64,000 nt of DNA from Pelotomaculum propionicicum (GTDB taxonomy: Bacteria; Bacillota; Desulfotomaculia; Desulfotomaculales; Pelotomaculaceae), in NCBI RefSeq assembly GCF_004369225.1, contig NZ_QFFZ01000005.1:62001-126000 (forward strand). Reading direction: 5' to 3'. This document shows, piece after piece, positions 53,037 through 63,529 of the stretch (its first letter is position 1; each line of letters opens with the position of its first letter). The notes below the pieces were generated by a model. That model did not search any database, was not told where the DNA came from, and saw only the letters and a list, made by a program, of their open reading frames with translations. The translations under genes and the position numbers were made by a program.

Positions 53037-54983
53037 ATGCCGAACTTCTCAATAAATATTATTCCTGACCATAAGCAGGTCACTGCAAATGAAAAAGAAA
53101 GCCTCTATCACGCTATGGTAGTGGCGGGCATTCCTCTCAAAGCTTCCTGCGGCGGAAAAGGGACCTGCAGTGATTGCAAGGTGCTGGTAAGAGAAGGAAA
53201 GGTGGAATCACTGACAACCGGCATGCTGACTGAGGAGGAACAAAAGCAGGGGTATATGCTTGCCTGTCAATGTTTCGCACAAAGCAATCTGGTGGTGGAG
53301 GTCCCCGAGGAATCAAAACTGACTGAGCACAGGATTGTGCTTAGCAACAACCCGGCCGGCGGCAGTATTGCGCAAAATGGTGATGAAAGGATAGGCATAC
53401 TGGAAGAGGAGCCTGAAAGAGCTGGAGAAGGCCCCGATATTCCTTTGTTTAAAAGATTATTTCTGAAAGTGCCGGAGCCTTCCCTGGACGATATGGAAGA
53501 CGATATTGGCCGGGTAATACGTGTCATTCGCAAAGAGACAGGCGTCGAACTGCTGCGTCCCACTCTGAATGTCCTGCTGACCCTGCCCAATATTTTAAGG
53601 CAGGCCGGGTGGAAGGTGACAGTTTCCCTGGCTGAGGGGAAAGGCTACAAATCTGTTGAAATAACCGGGGTTGAACCTGGGCATATTGAACAGAAGTACT
53701 ATGGACTGGCCGTTGATATAGGTACGACGACCGTGGTAGCCAAGCTGGTCGATCTGGAAAGCGGCCAGACTGTGGGGATCAAGGGCACATATAATAAACA
53801 GGCCGTTTATGGAGACGATGTTATAACCAGGATCATTCACACCAACGAATACCCGGACGGTTTAAGAGAGCTCCGGAAAGTCGTTGTGGAAACTATTAAT
53901 GAATTAATCGAAGACCTGGCCAAGGAGCAAAGGATTAAACAGACTGACATCAGGACAGTGGTCTGCGCGGGCAACACCACCATGACCCACCTGTTCCTGG
54001 GCCTTGACCCGACCTATATTCGCCTGGAGCCCTACACGCCTGTGGTAAACAATATCCCGGCTGTCCGGGCGTCCCGGGCTGGTTTGAATGTCTATCCCAT
54101 GGCCTGGGTCCAGTGCATCACCGGTGTCGCAAGTTATATGGGCGGGGATGTTACGGCCGGGGTGCTGGTTTCCGGTATGGCTTTCGCGGAGGAACTGACC
54201 CTGTTTGTCGACATCGGGACCAATGGAGAAATGGTGCTGGGCAATAAAGAATGGTTGATCTCCTGCGCCTGCTCAGCCGGCCCCGCCTTTGAGGGCGGCG
54301 GGATCAGGCACGGGATGCGCGCCATGCGCGGGGCGATAGAAAAAGTAAGGATTTCGCCGGGTGGCGCCAAAGTTACCTGCTGCACCATTGGCAACGTGCC
54401 GCCGACGGGTATCTGCGGCTCCGGTTTGATCGACTGCGTCGCCTGGCTGTACAAGTCGGGTATCATCGACCGCAGCGGCAACTTTGTCTCCGACGTGAAA
54501 TCGCCGCGCATAAGAGATTCCGCCGAGGGTAAAGAATTTGTCCTGGTCTGGTCCGAAAAAGCGGGACGTTTTACGGATATAACCATTTCTGAGGCTGAAA
54601 TAAAAAATCTAATCCGGTCCAAGGCCGCGGTTTATGCCGGCATACGCAGCATGCTGCAGATGGTGGGACTGCCGGTGGAGGCTATTGACAGGGTGGTCAT
54701 AGCAGGCGGCTTCGGACGGTACATCAATATCAGGGATGCCATTGACATTGGCATGTTCCCTGACATCCCGCTGGAGAAATACTCTTATGTGGGAAACAGT
54801 TCCGTCAAAGGCGCCAAACTGGCTCTTTTATCGAAGAAGGCCAGGGATATGCTGGAAGAGATCGCTAAAAAGATGACTTACCTGGAACTCAGTATTGGCA
54901 ATACCTTTATGGATGAATTTGTTTCGGCGCTTTTTATTCCGCATACCGATCTGGGATTATTCCCAACCATGCAGAAAAGATAA
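53037..54983 (+). CDS. acsV: Reductive activator of the corrinoid protein (RACo/AcsV)
   Basis: 648 residues. N-terminal 2Fe-2S ferredoxin (CGGKGTCSDCKVLV near residue 38), linker, then an ASKHA-type ATPase domain (GLAVDIGTTTVVAKLVDL; VDIGTNGEMVLG; VIAGGFGRYINIRDAI; DUF4445). Uses ATP to reduce cobalt(II) to cobalt(I) and reactivate the corrinoid protein. Lies between acsC and acsF, the usual company. Confidence 0.95.
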   Translation: MPNFSINIIPDHKQVTANEKESLYHAMVVAGIPLKASCGGKGTCSDCKVLVREGKVESLTTGMLTEEEQKQGYMLACQCFAQSNLVVEVPEESKLTEHRIVLSNNPAGGSIAQNGDERIGILEEEPERAGEGPDIPLFKRLFLKVPEPSLDDMEDDIGRVIRVIRKETGVELLRPTLNVLLTLPNILRQAGWKVTVSLAEGKGYKSVEITGVEPGHIEQKYYGLAVDIGTTTVVAKLVDLESGQTVGIKGTYNKQAVYGDDVITRIIHTNEYPDGLRELRKVVVETINELIEDLAKEQRIKQTDIRTVVCAGNTTMTHLFLGLDPTYIRLEPYTPVVNNIPAVRASRAGLNVYPMAWVQCITGVASYMGGDVTAGVLVSGMAFAEELTLFVDIGTNGEMVLGNKEWLISCACSAGPAFEGGGIRHGMRAMRGAIEKVRISPGGAKVTCCTIGNVPPTGICGSGLIDCVAWLYKSGIIDRSGNFVSDVKSPRIRDSAEGKEFVLVWSEKAGRFTDITISEAEIKNLIRSKAAVYAGIRSMLQMVGLPVEAIDRVVIAGGFGRYINIRDAIDIGMFPDIPLEKYSYVGNSSVKGAKLALLSKKARDMLEEIAKKMTYLELSIGNTFMDEFVSALFIPHTDLGLFPTMQKR

Positions 54984-55003
54984 TTTATTTACAAAAGGAG
55001 AGT

Positions 55004-55774
55004 ATGTTAGTGGCGCTGCACATAGCTATTGCCGGGAAGGGCGGAACAGGGAAGACTACCTTCGCAGCTATTACTGTCAAACTATTGATTAAAGATGGGG
55101 TGTCCCCGGTACTGGCTGTTGACGCCGACCCCAACGCCAATTTAAACGAGGCGCTGGGCGTTGAAGTAGAGGAAACTATTGGAGAAATTTTGTCCAAGAT
55201 TAAAAATAATTTAACACCGCTGCCCGCCGGCATGACCAAGGACCAGTATGTGGAGTACAAGGTCTACCAGTCCCTTGCCGAAAGCGATGATTTTGACCTG
55301 CTTTCCATGGGAGCTACCGAGGGGCCGGGTTGTTACTGTTACGCCAATAACGTCCTCAGGTCTTATCTGGACAACTTGTCCAGGAACTATAAGGCAATCC
55401 TGGCGGATAATGAGGCCGGTTTGGAACACCTGAGCCGCCGTACCACCCAGAATGTTGATATACTGTTCGTTACCAGCGATACCAGCGCCAGGGGCGTCCG
55501 TTCCGCCAAAAGAGTTAAAGAGCTTGTCCGGTCCATAAACCTGAACATAAAAAAAATGTATCTGGTAATTACAAAGGTCGGTGAGGATTCTCTTGAGGCC
55601 CTGCAAGATGAAATTGACAAGACCGGCCTTGCATTGATCGGAACCATTCCAATGGATTCAAATATAGTCGAATACGACCTGCACAGCAGGCCCCTGGTGG
55701 ATTTGCCCGGTGACAGCCCTGCTGTGGCGGCAGTTGCGGAGATTCTAAAGAAGGCGAATATTATAAAAAATTAA
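55004..55774 (+). CDS. acsF: AcsF/CooC-type nickel maturation ATPase
   Basis: 256 residues with P-loop AGKGGTGKTTFAAI, VDADPNANLNEALG and a Cys pair in GPGCYCYANN, the same class as cooC at 46540. In Moorella and Carboxydothermus an AcsF of this type accompanies the acs cluster and assists acetyl-CoA synthase assembly. The ATG at 55004 sits only 3 bases after AAAGGAG; the GTG at 55010 may be the true start. Confidence 0.9.
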   Translation: MLVALHIAIAGKGGTGKTTFAAITVKLLIKDGVSPVLAVDADPNANLNEALGVEVEETIGEILSKIKNNLTPLPAGMTKDQYVEYKVYQSLAESDDFDLLSMGATEGPGCYCYANNVLRSYLDNLSRNYKAILADNEAGLEHLSRRTTQNVDILFVTSDTSARGVRSAKRVKELVRSINLNIKKMYLVITKVGEDSLEALQDEIDKTGLALIGTIPMDSNIVEYDLHSRPLVDLPGDSPAVAAVAEILKKANIIKN

Positions 55775-55804
55775 GTCGTTACTGAAAGGAGTTGTAAGAC
55801 AAAC

Positions 55805-57567
<1,763 letters not shown>

Positions 57568-57610
57568 CCGGAGGAAAAGGTTACATATTGAATCACCCAT
57601 TAACTCTATA

Positions 57611-57646
57611 AACCGTGGGCTTTTGCCGCCCCGGTTTTTTTGTTTT
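57611..57646 (+). terminator. Intrinsic terminator of the acs cluster
   Basis: AACCG and GGGC pair with GCCC and CGGTT across one bulged base and a 7-base loop, followed by TTTTTTG. Confidence 0.75.
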
Positions 57647-57706
57647 TTGAATTATTATTAATTTAGATATATAATATAGTCAAAAGTCAGAAAGGCGGAT
57701 ATTCAG

Positions 57707-58003
57707 ATGTCTGAGATCAGGACAATTAAGTATGCAAAGGCATTTTCCGGTATGAAGAAAGCCCGTGTCTGGGGCAAAGGGCAGTTTACCATACCCGCTG
57801 AGATAAGAAAGCGCCTGGGTATTGAGGAAGATACCATTCTGGAAGTTTTTCAGGTCGGGAGGGCCATGATTGCAACGCCGGAGAAGCTGACTGTAAAAGC
57901 GCTGGCGGAAGCTGTCCAGAAAGACATGTCCGAAAACAATATCGACCTGAAACAGCTGTTGGCAGAGTTGAGAGAGGGCAGCCACGAGTATGAGACAGAG
58001 TAA
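57707..58003 (+). CDS. AbrB/SpoVT-type antitoxin
   Basis: 98 residues. A swapped-hairpin AbrB DNA-binding domain lies at residues 20-55 (ARVWGKGQFTIPAEIRKRLGIEEDTILEVFQVG), with a C-terminal helical tail that would bind the toxin. It overlaps the next gene by 14 bases, the classic arrangement of a VapB-type antitoxin that represses its own operon. Confidence 0.88.
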   Translation: MSEIRTIKYAKAFSGMKKARVWGKGQFTIPAEIRKRLGIEEDTILEVFQVGRAMIATPEKLTVKALAEAVQKDMSENNIDLKQLLAELREGSHEYETE

Positions 58004-58415
58004 GGTTTTTCTGGACAGCAGCGTGATCATTGCCGGATTGGCTTCAAATACCGGCGGCTCCAGTGAAGTTCTGGTTTTGGCGGAACTTGGCGTAATCATC
58101 CCGTGTATTTCTGAAGATGTGGTGAGCGAAGTAGTGCGCAACATTCAGAAAAAGCTGCCCGGGAGTGTCGCACTTTATATCACTTTGTTTAAGAAATTGC
58201 CTTTTAAGATAGTCGATTTCCCGGATCAGGATCTCGACTTTGCCAAAACAATTATTAATGAGAAGGATGCTCCAATACTCGCGTCGGCCATCTCAGGCAA
58301 GGTTGACTGGCTGCTGAGCCTGGACAAACACCTCTTAACAGTTAAATGCAAAGAAAATCTGGGTTTTGCTGTCGGTACCCCGGGAGACTTCCTTCAAAAT
58401 TTTTCACCAGTATAA
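57990..58415 (+). CDS. PIN-domain toxin (VapC-like)
   Basis: 141 residues, PIN fold: LDSSVIIAGLAS near the N-terminus supplies the first acidic residue, the middle has Glu in DVVSEVVRN, and EKDAPILASAISGKVDWLLSLDKHLL gives the last acidic pair. Probably a Mg-dependent ribonuclease held by the AbrB-type partner. The pair stands between the acs cluster and cas6. Confidence 0.85.
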   Translation: MRQSKVFLDSSVIIAGLASNTGGSSEVLVLAELGVIIPCISEDVVSEVVRNIQKKLPGSVALYITLFKKLPFKIVDFPDQDLDFAKTIINEKDAPILASAISGKVDWLLSLDKHLLTVKCKENLGFAVGTPGDFLQNFSPV

Positions 58416-58572
58416 GCAGTCCGGCCACGCTTGACTCGTTGGCGGATGAAGGGGTGGAACGGTGTTAAAAGGAAGAAAATAATTGTTTTCATGTAGGATA
58501 ATTGGATATTATGGTAAAATATATATTATAAAAGTGGTGCGAATTCATTCGCATTTTTTTCGGAGTAGGAAA

Positions 58573-59652
58573 ATGTCAAGAACTTTCACGGTAGCCAAAT
58601 ACCAGCTAACCCTTGAGGCTGGAGAGCATGGCCTTTCCTTACCCCCATACAAAGGTTCGACTTTAAGGGGCGGTTTCGGCAGCGCTTTTAAAAGGATTTC
58701 CTGTTCAATGAGAGACGCTGCATGCAGGACCTGTCTCCTGCGGGCAAGCTGCCCCTACGCCTACATCTTTGAGACCGCGCCGCCGCCCGGGTCGGAAGCG
58801 CTCCGTAATTACGAAAGCGTCCCGCGCCCCTTTGTCCTGGAACCGCCGCCTGAGTCTAAAACTGTATATAAACCAGGGGAAACGGTTTGTTTTAACTTGA
58901 TTTTAATCGGCAGGGCAATTGGCTACCTGCCCTATTTTATAGTGGCTTTTCGTGAACTGGGCGAGACAGGAATCGGCCGGATGCGAAAGAAGTACCGGCT
59001 TGCCGGGATCGAGGCGGTCAACCCGGTTAATGAAGGTGAAAGCGATATAGTTTACCATGCCGGAGACCAGCTTGTGCGGAATGTCGACCTGTCCCTGAAT
59101 ATCAATGTTAAAAATCAGATACCAGATATCCCTTTCCCGGAAGAACCGGAAGGGTTTACACCGGATGAAAGTGTTGCCTGTCAAAAGGAAACCACGCATG
59201 AATTTCCTGTAACGCAGCGTATAGGCCTGGAATTTCAGACCATGACCCGGATTAAGTTTGAAGAGAATTTCGTGCGCCGGATCGAGTTTCATATGCTGAT
59301 CCGCAGCCTTTTACGCAGGCTGTCTTCCCTGGCCTACTTTCACCACGGCTGGGAGCTTGAGCTGGATTTTACCAGGTTGATAGAGCGGGCAGCTCTAGTG
59401 CGCATGGTCGAGGATAACACCCGCTGGGTGAACTGGGAGCGCTACTCCTCGCGACAGGACAACAAGATGAACCTCGGTGGCGTTGTAGGCCGGGTGGTAT
59501 ATGAAGGGGATTTTTCAGAGTTTATCCCTCTGCTGCGGCTGGGGGAACTGGTCCATGTGGGAAAAGGGGCGGTGTTTGGAATGGGAAGATATAGGATTTT
59601 AAGGGAAGACCTATTGACGTCTTTTATTGATGGCAAGGTGGACTCTTATTAA
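58573..59652 (+). CDS. cas6: CRISPR-associated endoribonuclease Cas6
   Basis: 359 residues from ATG 58573 (GGAGTAGGAAA upstream); the frame is open to 58483 without a better start. An N-terminal RAMP start GLSLPPYKGSTLRGGFGSAFKR is followed by a Cys-rich insert (CSMRDAACRTCLLRASCPYAYIF), as in Cas6 proteins of the DUF2276 type. The C-terminal glycine-rich loop HVGKGAVFGMGRYRI is the Cas6 hallmark. It cuts pre-crRNA within repeats. No array is visible in the window. Confidence 0.88.
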   Translation: MSRTFTVAKYQLTLEAGEHGLSLPPYKGSTLRGGFGSAFKRISCSMRDAACRTCLLRASCPYAYIFETAPPPGSEALRNYESVPRPFVLEPPPESKTVYKPGETVCFNLILIGRAIGYLPYFIVAFRELGETGIGRMRKKYRLAGIEAVNPVNEGESDIVYHAGDQLVRNVDLSLNINVKNQIPDIPFPEEPEGFTPDESVACQKETTHEFPVTQRIGLEFQTMTRIKFEENFVRRIEFHMLIRSLLRRLSSLAYFHHGWELELDFTRLIERAALVRMVEDNTRWVNWERYSSRQDNKMNLGGVVGRVVYEGDFSEFIPLLRLGELVHVGKGAVFGMGRYRILREDLLTSFIDGKVDSY

Positions 59653-60187
59653 CCCTCGCCGTGCTCATAGCAGGCCGGCGGAAGTAATTGAAAACCCTTG
59701 AAACTGTAGCAGCAGTTTCAAGGGCCTAAACGAAACCCCGGCAGTGGGGCACACACGCCGTTTCCTCAATTTCAGTATTACCATTTACTAAAGGGGTAAT
59801 AACTTTAGCTTAATAATATAAGGCGAATTAGCCATTGTCAAGAAAAGGACGCAAGCTAATGGTAAATAATTGCTTTGCAATGCCATATTTGGCTTTTACG
59901 GGGAGAAAGGGGTATGGTTAGTTTCTCCCTTTGTAAAGATAAAGGGTCCGGAAAGTATAGATAGCAAAAGTAGTCCCCTTGTAATCGGGAGTTATTTATT
60001 TAATAACCCATAAAAATAACTTATTTTCAGTACCCTTCTTTACCCGGGCGTTATAAATTATGCGGGATTAGTAAAAGATATTACATTTATTGGCAGGTAT
60101 AACTCCAGGTCACCACTTATACATTGAATTAAAGATTACCATTATTTAATAGTACCCATTACCATTACTTAAGGGGGTGACAGGGAG
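59653..60187. other. Gene-free gap between cas6 and the cas10d operon, with repeats
   Basis: 535 bases. Contents: a 12-bp perfect hairpin at 59695-59724; a hairpin GGGAGAAA/TTTCTCCC at 59901-59929; and several ATTACCATT motifs (59777, 60135, 60158 and an inverted copy near 59865), two of which continue into TTAAGGGG-type sequence. No spaced identical repeats of CRISPR type were found. The promoter of the cas10d operon is presumably here. Confidence 0.6.
59695..59724. other. Perfect 12-bp hairpin downstream of cas6
   Basis: CCCTTGAAACTG, loop TAGCAG, CAGTTTCAAGGG. No T-run follows, so a simple intrinsic terminator is unlikely. It may be a repeat remnant or a processing or protein-binding structure. 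Confidence 0.6.
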
Positions 60188-60292
60188 ATGATACAATTTC
60201 TCCAATTGGTAGGAACCTTTTTGGATAAAGTTATTTTTTTAGCTCTTATTGCAATTATTATTTTTCTTCTTAAAAGGCAGATCGGAGGTTGA
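60188..60292 (+). CDS. 34-residue single-pass membrane ORF upstream of cas10d
   Basis: ATG at 60188 follows AAGGGGGTGACAGGGAG, a strong ribosome binding site. The product starts MIQFLQLVGTFLDKVIFLAL and continues with an Ile/Leu/Phe run, then a basic KRQ end: one transmembrane helix with a short polar tail. The stop is three bases before the cas10d ATG, and the cas10d ribosome binding site (GGAGG) lies in the last codons. Not a known cas gene to my knowledge. It could be a bona fide small protein or a translational coupler. Confidence 0.55.
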   Translation: MIQFLQLVGTFLDKVIFLALIAIIIFLLKRQIGG

Positions 60293-60295
60293 AAG

Positions 60296-62890
60296 ATGTA
60301 CGAACTAATCCGAAAAAAAGCATCGCAGTTTATGCTCAAACGTGGTTGGAAAGAATTAGTAGCCAAGAGCGGAGCATATCAACAAAGCCTATTCGAACAT
60401 ACAATGTGCGAGCTTGATGTTCTTTTACAGTTACTGCCAATTCTTCGCTTGCCAAACCACTACGATTTAAAGCTGGAAGAGGAGCAAATTCTGATCGTCT
60501 CCGTAATAGGACATGATATTGGCAAAGAAACAAAGGAATTTCAGGACTATATAAAGGGTCTGTCGCAAGAGAAAGCCTTACATATTATTACTGGTTTAAC
60601 GAAGAAAGTAGTACCTGAAATTTGTGAAATTCTAGGTTTCAGCGACCTTCAGCACTACTCACACCAGATCATCGAAAACTGCATCAACCTTCACATGTCA
60701 CGAAACCGTACCGATGCAAATCTCATCTTTTCAATCTTCCAAGGTATCGGCCGGTGGAAGGCCCTGGCGGATATTGTATATACACTAGATAACTTTTGTT
60801 CCGCCAGGGGTATGCTGGCCGCCCTTAGCACGCTGGAGCAAAGCAACCTGTCCATGCACATAAAACTGGCTTATCATCAGGTGGTTGTAAGAGGGGTCAG
60901 CACGGTTTTTTTACACAAGGCAGCGGTGGACAGTTTTATTAAGCAAGGTTGGAGCCCCATTCTTTTCTTCAGTGAAGGAACTATCTACGCTGCTTCATCA
61001 GCGAGTCAAATCTATGAACCGGCCAGGGAAACAATAGAAGGGCGACTGTTTCAACTTATCGAAGAGGTGACAGGCAAAGATGTTTCCAGGCTGATGGTAG
61101 GCAGCCCGGTGGCTAATATTTTGCCAAAGCCCGATCTTTTTGATTACAAGGAAACTGAAATCTATTTAAGAATCGCTGCCGGGAAAATAAAACGCAGTTC
61201 GTTTGCGAGAAAAAAATATGGAGACAGGGTAAAGGTAGTGAAATCTTACTTAAAACTGATCAAACCTGACGTAAAAGAACTTAGCCAAGAAACAGTTGAC
61301 CGGCTTTCGGAGCGCATTGACATTGCCCAGCCGGAAATGGTTATCTTTAAATTTTTTAAAGCTATAATGGGCGAAAATTTAATTGGACGGGAGGGGGTGA
61401 GCATTGCCGCAGCAGAATACGAAAGAATGTTTGGGGAAGGAAGCTGGCGGAAACTACAGAGCACTTCCACATTAATGCCTGCCAGAGATATGGCCCACAC
61501 GGTTGATTATTTCTGGAAATTACCTGCCGATCGGTTTGGCTATTCTGGTGGTAATGTTGGTGAACTGGCGGATGAAAAAAGGGACAGTCTTCTCATAAGC
61601 ATCCTGAATGGCATCGCGGAAAGAGTTTATTCGAAAATTGAAACCCCTCCGTCCCGTTCCACTGTCAATAAAAAAATGGCGGCAGCTTTTATCGAGGATT
61701 TGATACGGCCATCTAAACAAGAAGACCTCAAGCTGCTGGTGGAGAAACAGTTAAAGGCTTACTCTCAATCAAAGCCATTTGCAGGTAAGGAAACAAAAAA
61801 GGCAGAGTATATCTGTCCGGTTTGCAACTTGCCTTTTGACGATGGTGTCAAGGCTTCAGCCGATTTTCTGAGCAACCCCCAGACTCACACGAACCGTGGA
61901 GTGTCACACGGCAAGTTTGATTATGTCATGATTTGCAGGACCTGTTACTTTGAGCGGATTTTGCGGCAACTCCTTCTTCAGGAAAAGTCGTCGGAAATGA
62001 TCGTACTCCTGCCAAGAATGAATATCGGATACCAGGCAGGACAACTGCTGGTGGAGAGAGTTCAGAAGTTTTATGAACAGGCATGTATATTTATGTTTGG
62101 CAGCGGCGACCCTGACCGCCAAATGTCACTTTCCTTGACCCACCTTATTGCCAGGAACGTTTCAGGTCGGGAACTTTACCAACTAAGCGGCGAAGAAATC
62201 GCCGGGCTTTTAACGTACCGGCATTCCGACGAGACGAGAAAGAAATTAAGGAGGGATTTGGAAAAGAGAATCAAACACTTTTACGAAGGTTCTCTGGAAC
62301 AGGCAAACCTGGAGTGGGCTACTGAGTTTCCAACCTGGGATGAAGCGATATCGGCCGTAATTAATAATCTTGTGGATGAGCCCGTGGTTACAGAGATTCG
62401 GGATGAAGTATACCGCCTTGGTCCCCAGTTAAAGACAGTGTGCCAGACACCAAACCTAATCCTGATCCCGTTAACTCAACCAATCATTTTAGGTAAGGAC
62501 GGTGACGCGAACGCCGCCCTGCGCAGGTTATTTGTTTCTCTTTTCATTGGTTTGGCTCTTGACGCGACGGTTGCCATTATCAGCAACAATGACGGTTTTG
62601 ATTTTGAAGGATGGGAGGGAGTGGCCCTTGTACCACCTGTGGCCTCTATCCGCAAGATGGTCAATGGTAACTGGATATCGCTTGAGAATGCCCGCAGGTG
62701 GTTTCGAGCGATTGGGGCGGCCAGCATTTTAACCCCGTCTACCGCCTACCCCGAACGGTCGAATCTGTTTGCTATCCTGTCCGAACCTACACCGGGACAT
62801 ATCCTGCGGCGAATTGAAGAGAAAAACAATGGACAAGTAAGCAATTATCATTTTGAATACCTGGATATCATCGAGGAGGTGTTACATTGA
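60296..62890 (+). CDS. cas10d: Type I-D Cas10d (Csc3) large subunit
   Basis: 864 residues. An HD nuclease domain is at the N-terminus (His35 in LFEHTM and HD at 73-74 in VIGHDIGKETKEF). The middle is a divergent polymerase-like region, and a Cys4 zinc site lies near residues 507-550 (CPVCNLPF...CRTCY). This is the large subunit and target nuclease of type I-D Cascade. It is shorter than the roughly 950-1,000 residues common for Cas10d and lacks a recognisable small-subunit-like C-terminal part; a separate helical ORF follows with overlapping start. Confidence 0.87.
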   Translation: MYELIRKKASQFMLKRGWKELVAKSGAYQQSLFEHTMCELDVLLQLLPILRLPNHYDLKLEEEQILIVSVIGHDIGKETKEFQDYIKGLSQEKALHIITGLTKKVVPEICEILGFSDLQHYSHQIIENCINLHMSRNRTDANLIFSIFQGIGRWKALADIVYTLDNFCSARGMLAALSTLEQSNLSMHIKLAYHQVVVRGVSTVFLHKAAVDSFIKQGWSPILFFSEGTIYAASSASQIYEPARETIEGRLFQLIEEVTGKDVSRLMVGSPVANILPKPDLFDYKETEIYLRIAAGKIKRSSFARKKYGDRVKVVKSYLKLIKPDVKELSQETVDRLSERIDIAQPEMVIFKFFKAIMGENLIGREGVSIAAAEYERMFGEGSWRKLQSTSTLMPARDMAHTVDYFWKLPADRFGYSGGNVGELADEKRDSLLISILNGIAERVYSKIETPPSRSTVNKKMAAAFIEDLIRPSKQEDLKLLVEKQLKAYSQSKPFAGKETKKAEYICPVCNLPFDDGVKASADFLSNPQTHTNRGVSHGKFDYVMICRTCYFERILRQLLLQEKSSEMIVLLPRMNIGYQAGQLLVERVQKFYEQACIFMFGSGDPDRQMSLSLTHLIARNVSGRELYQLSGEEIAGLLTYRHSDETRKKLRRDLEKRIKHFYEGSLEQANLEWATEFPTWDEAISAVINNLVDEPVVTEIRDEVYRLGPQLKTVCQTPNLILIPLTQPIILGKDGDANAALRRLFVSLFIGLALDATVAIISNNDGFDFEGWEGVALVPPVASIRKMVNGNWISLENARRWFRAIGAASILTPSTAYPERSNLFAILSEPTPGHILRRIEEKNNGQVSNYHFEYLDIIEEVLH

Positions 62891-63525
62891 GACGCTTCAT
62901 CTTTACTAATGTTGAACGGTTTCAGTACGAGAGCATTAAAGAAAAAATTGAGGAAATCAAAGATACCTTTGACCGTTATCTTGATAGTTACCCTGCAAAA
63001 ACCTATAAAAGTAAACATGCCATTATGGGACCGGTAGGGAAGATCTTGCAGGAGATCAAAAAAGGCAAATGGGATGTAGAAAGTTTAAGCGGCTATGCCG
63101 TAAATGTCCACTTGCATAACCCCAAAACAAAAGGGAAAATCAGTGAAAGTGCCATAGCGGCGCTGGAGGAGGGCATTGAAAAGCTCTTGTCTCTCATTCG
63201 GGGGGAATCAATTGCCTCGCAGGATCGGATTTTGGAGCTGGTTGATTACGGGCTTTACTACCGTCAACGCAAGAAGAGTTTAGCCTGGTTGGAATCAGTA
63301 AAGAAGGAATGGGTGGAGTTTCTAAAGACAAAATACGGCACATGGGATAACTTGGCCAAGGCGTGGGGAGAGAAACCCAAAAAGGGCGTACAGGATATTG
63401 AATCTATCGGGTATCCAAGCAAAAGGGCGTACGCAGAGGCGAAAGGTCAGAAAAAGGCGGATATGGGTGAGTTTATCAAGCAGGCCGAACTAAAAGGCTA
63501 TGATTTGGATGATGAGGAGGAATAA
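62887..63525 (+). CDS. Helical protein between cas10d and csc2, possible separate Cas11d-type small subunit
   Basis: 212 residues, TTG start overlapping the cas10d stop with GAGGAGGTG upstream. Strongly charged and predicted helical (KEKIEEIKDTFDRYLDSY; SAIAALEEGIEKLLSLI; WLESVKKEWVEFLKTKYGTW), with an acidic C-terminus. In type I-D systems the small subunit Cas11d is made by internal translation from the cas10d 3' end. A stand-alone ORF of this size at that position, together with a short Cas10d, suggests that the small subunit is separate here. No direct family match was recognised. Confidence 0.6.
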   Translation: MRRFIFTNVERFQYESIKEKIEEIKDTFDRYLDSYPAKTYKSKHAIMGPVGKILQEIKKGKWDVESLSGYAVNVHLHNPKTKGKISESAIAALEEGIEKLLSLIRGESIASQDRILELVDYGLYYRQRKKSLAWLESVKKEWVEFLKTKYGTWDNLAKAWGEKPKKGVQDIESIGYPSKRAYAEAKGQKKADMGEFIKQAELKGYDLDDEEE

Positions 63526-63529
63526 GATA

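Noticed and set aside
59653-60187. CRISPR array near cas6
   Set aside because: Repeated motifs are short, unevenly spaced and diverged; there are no regular direct repeats with spacers.
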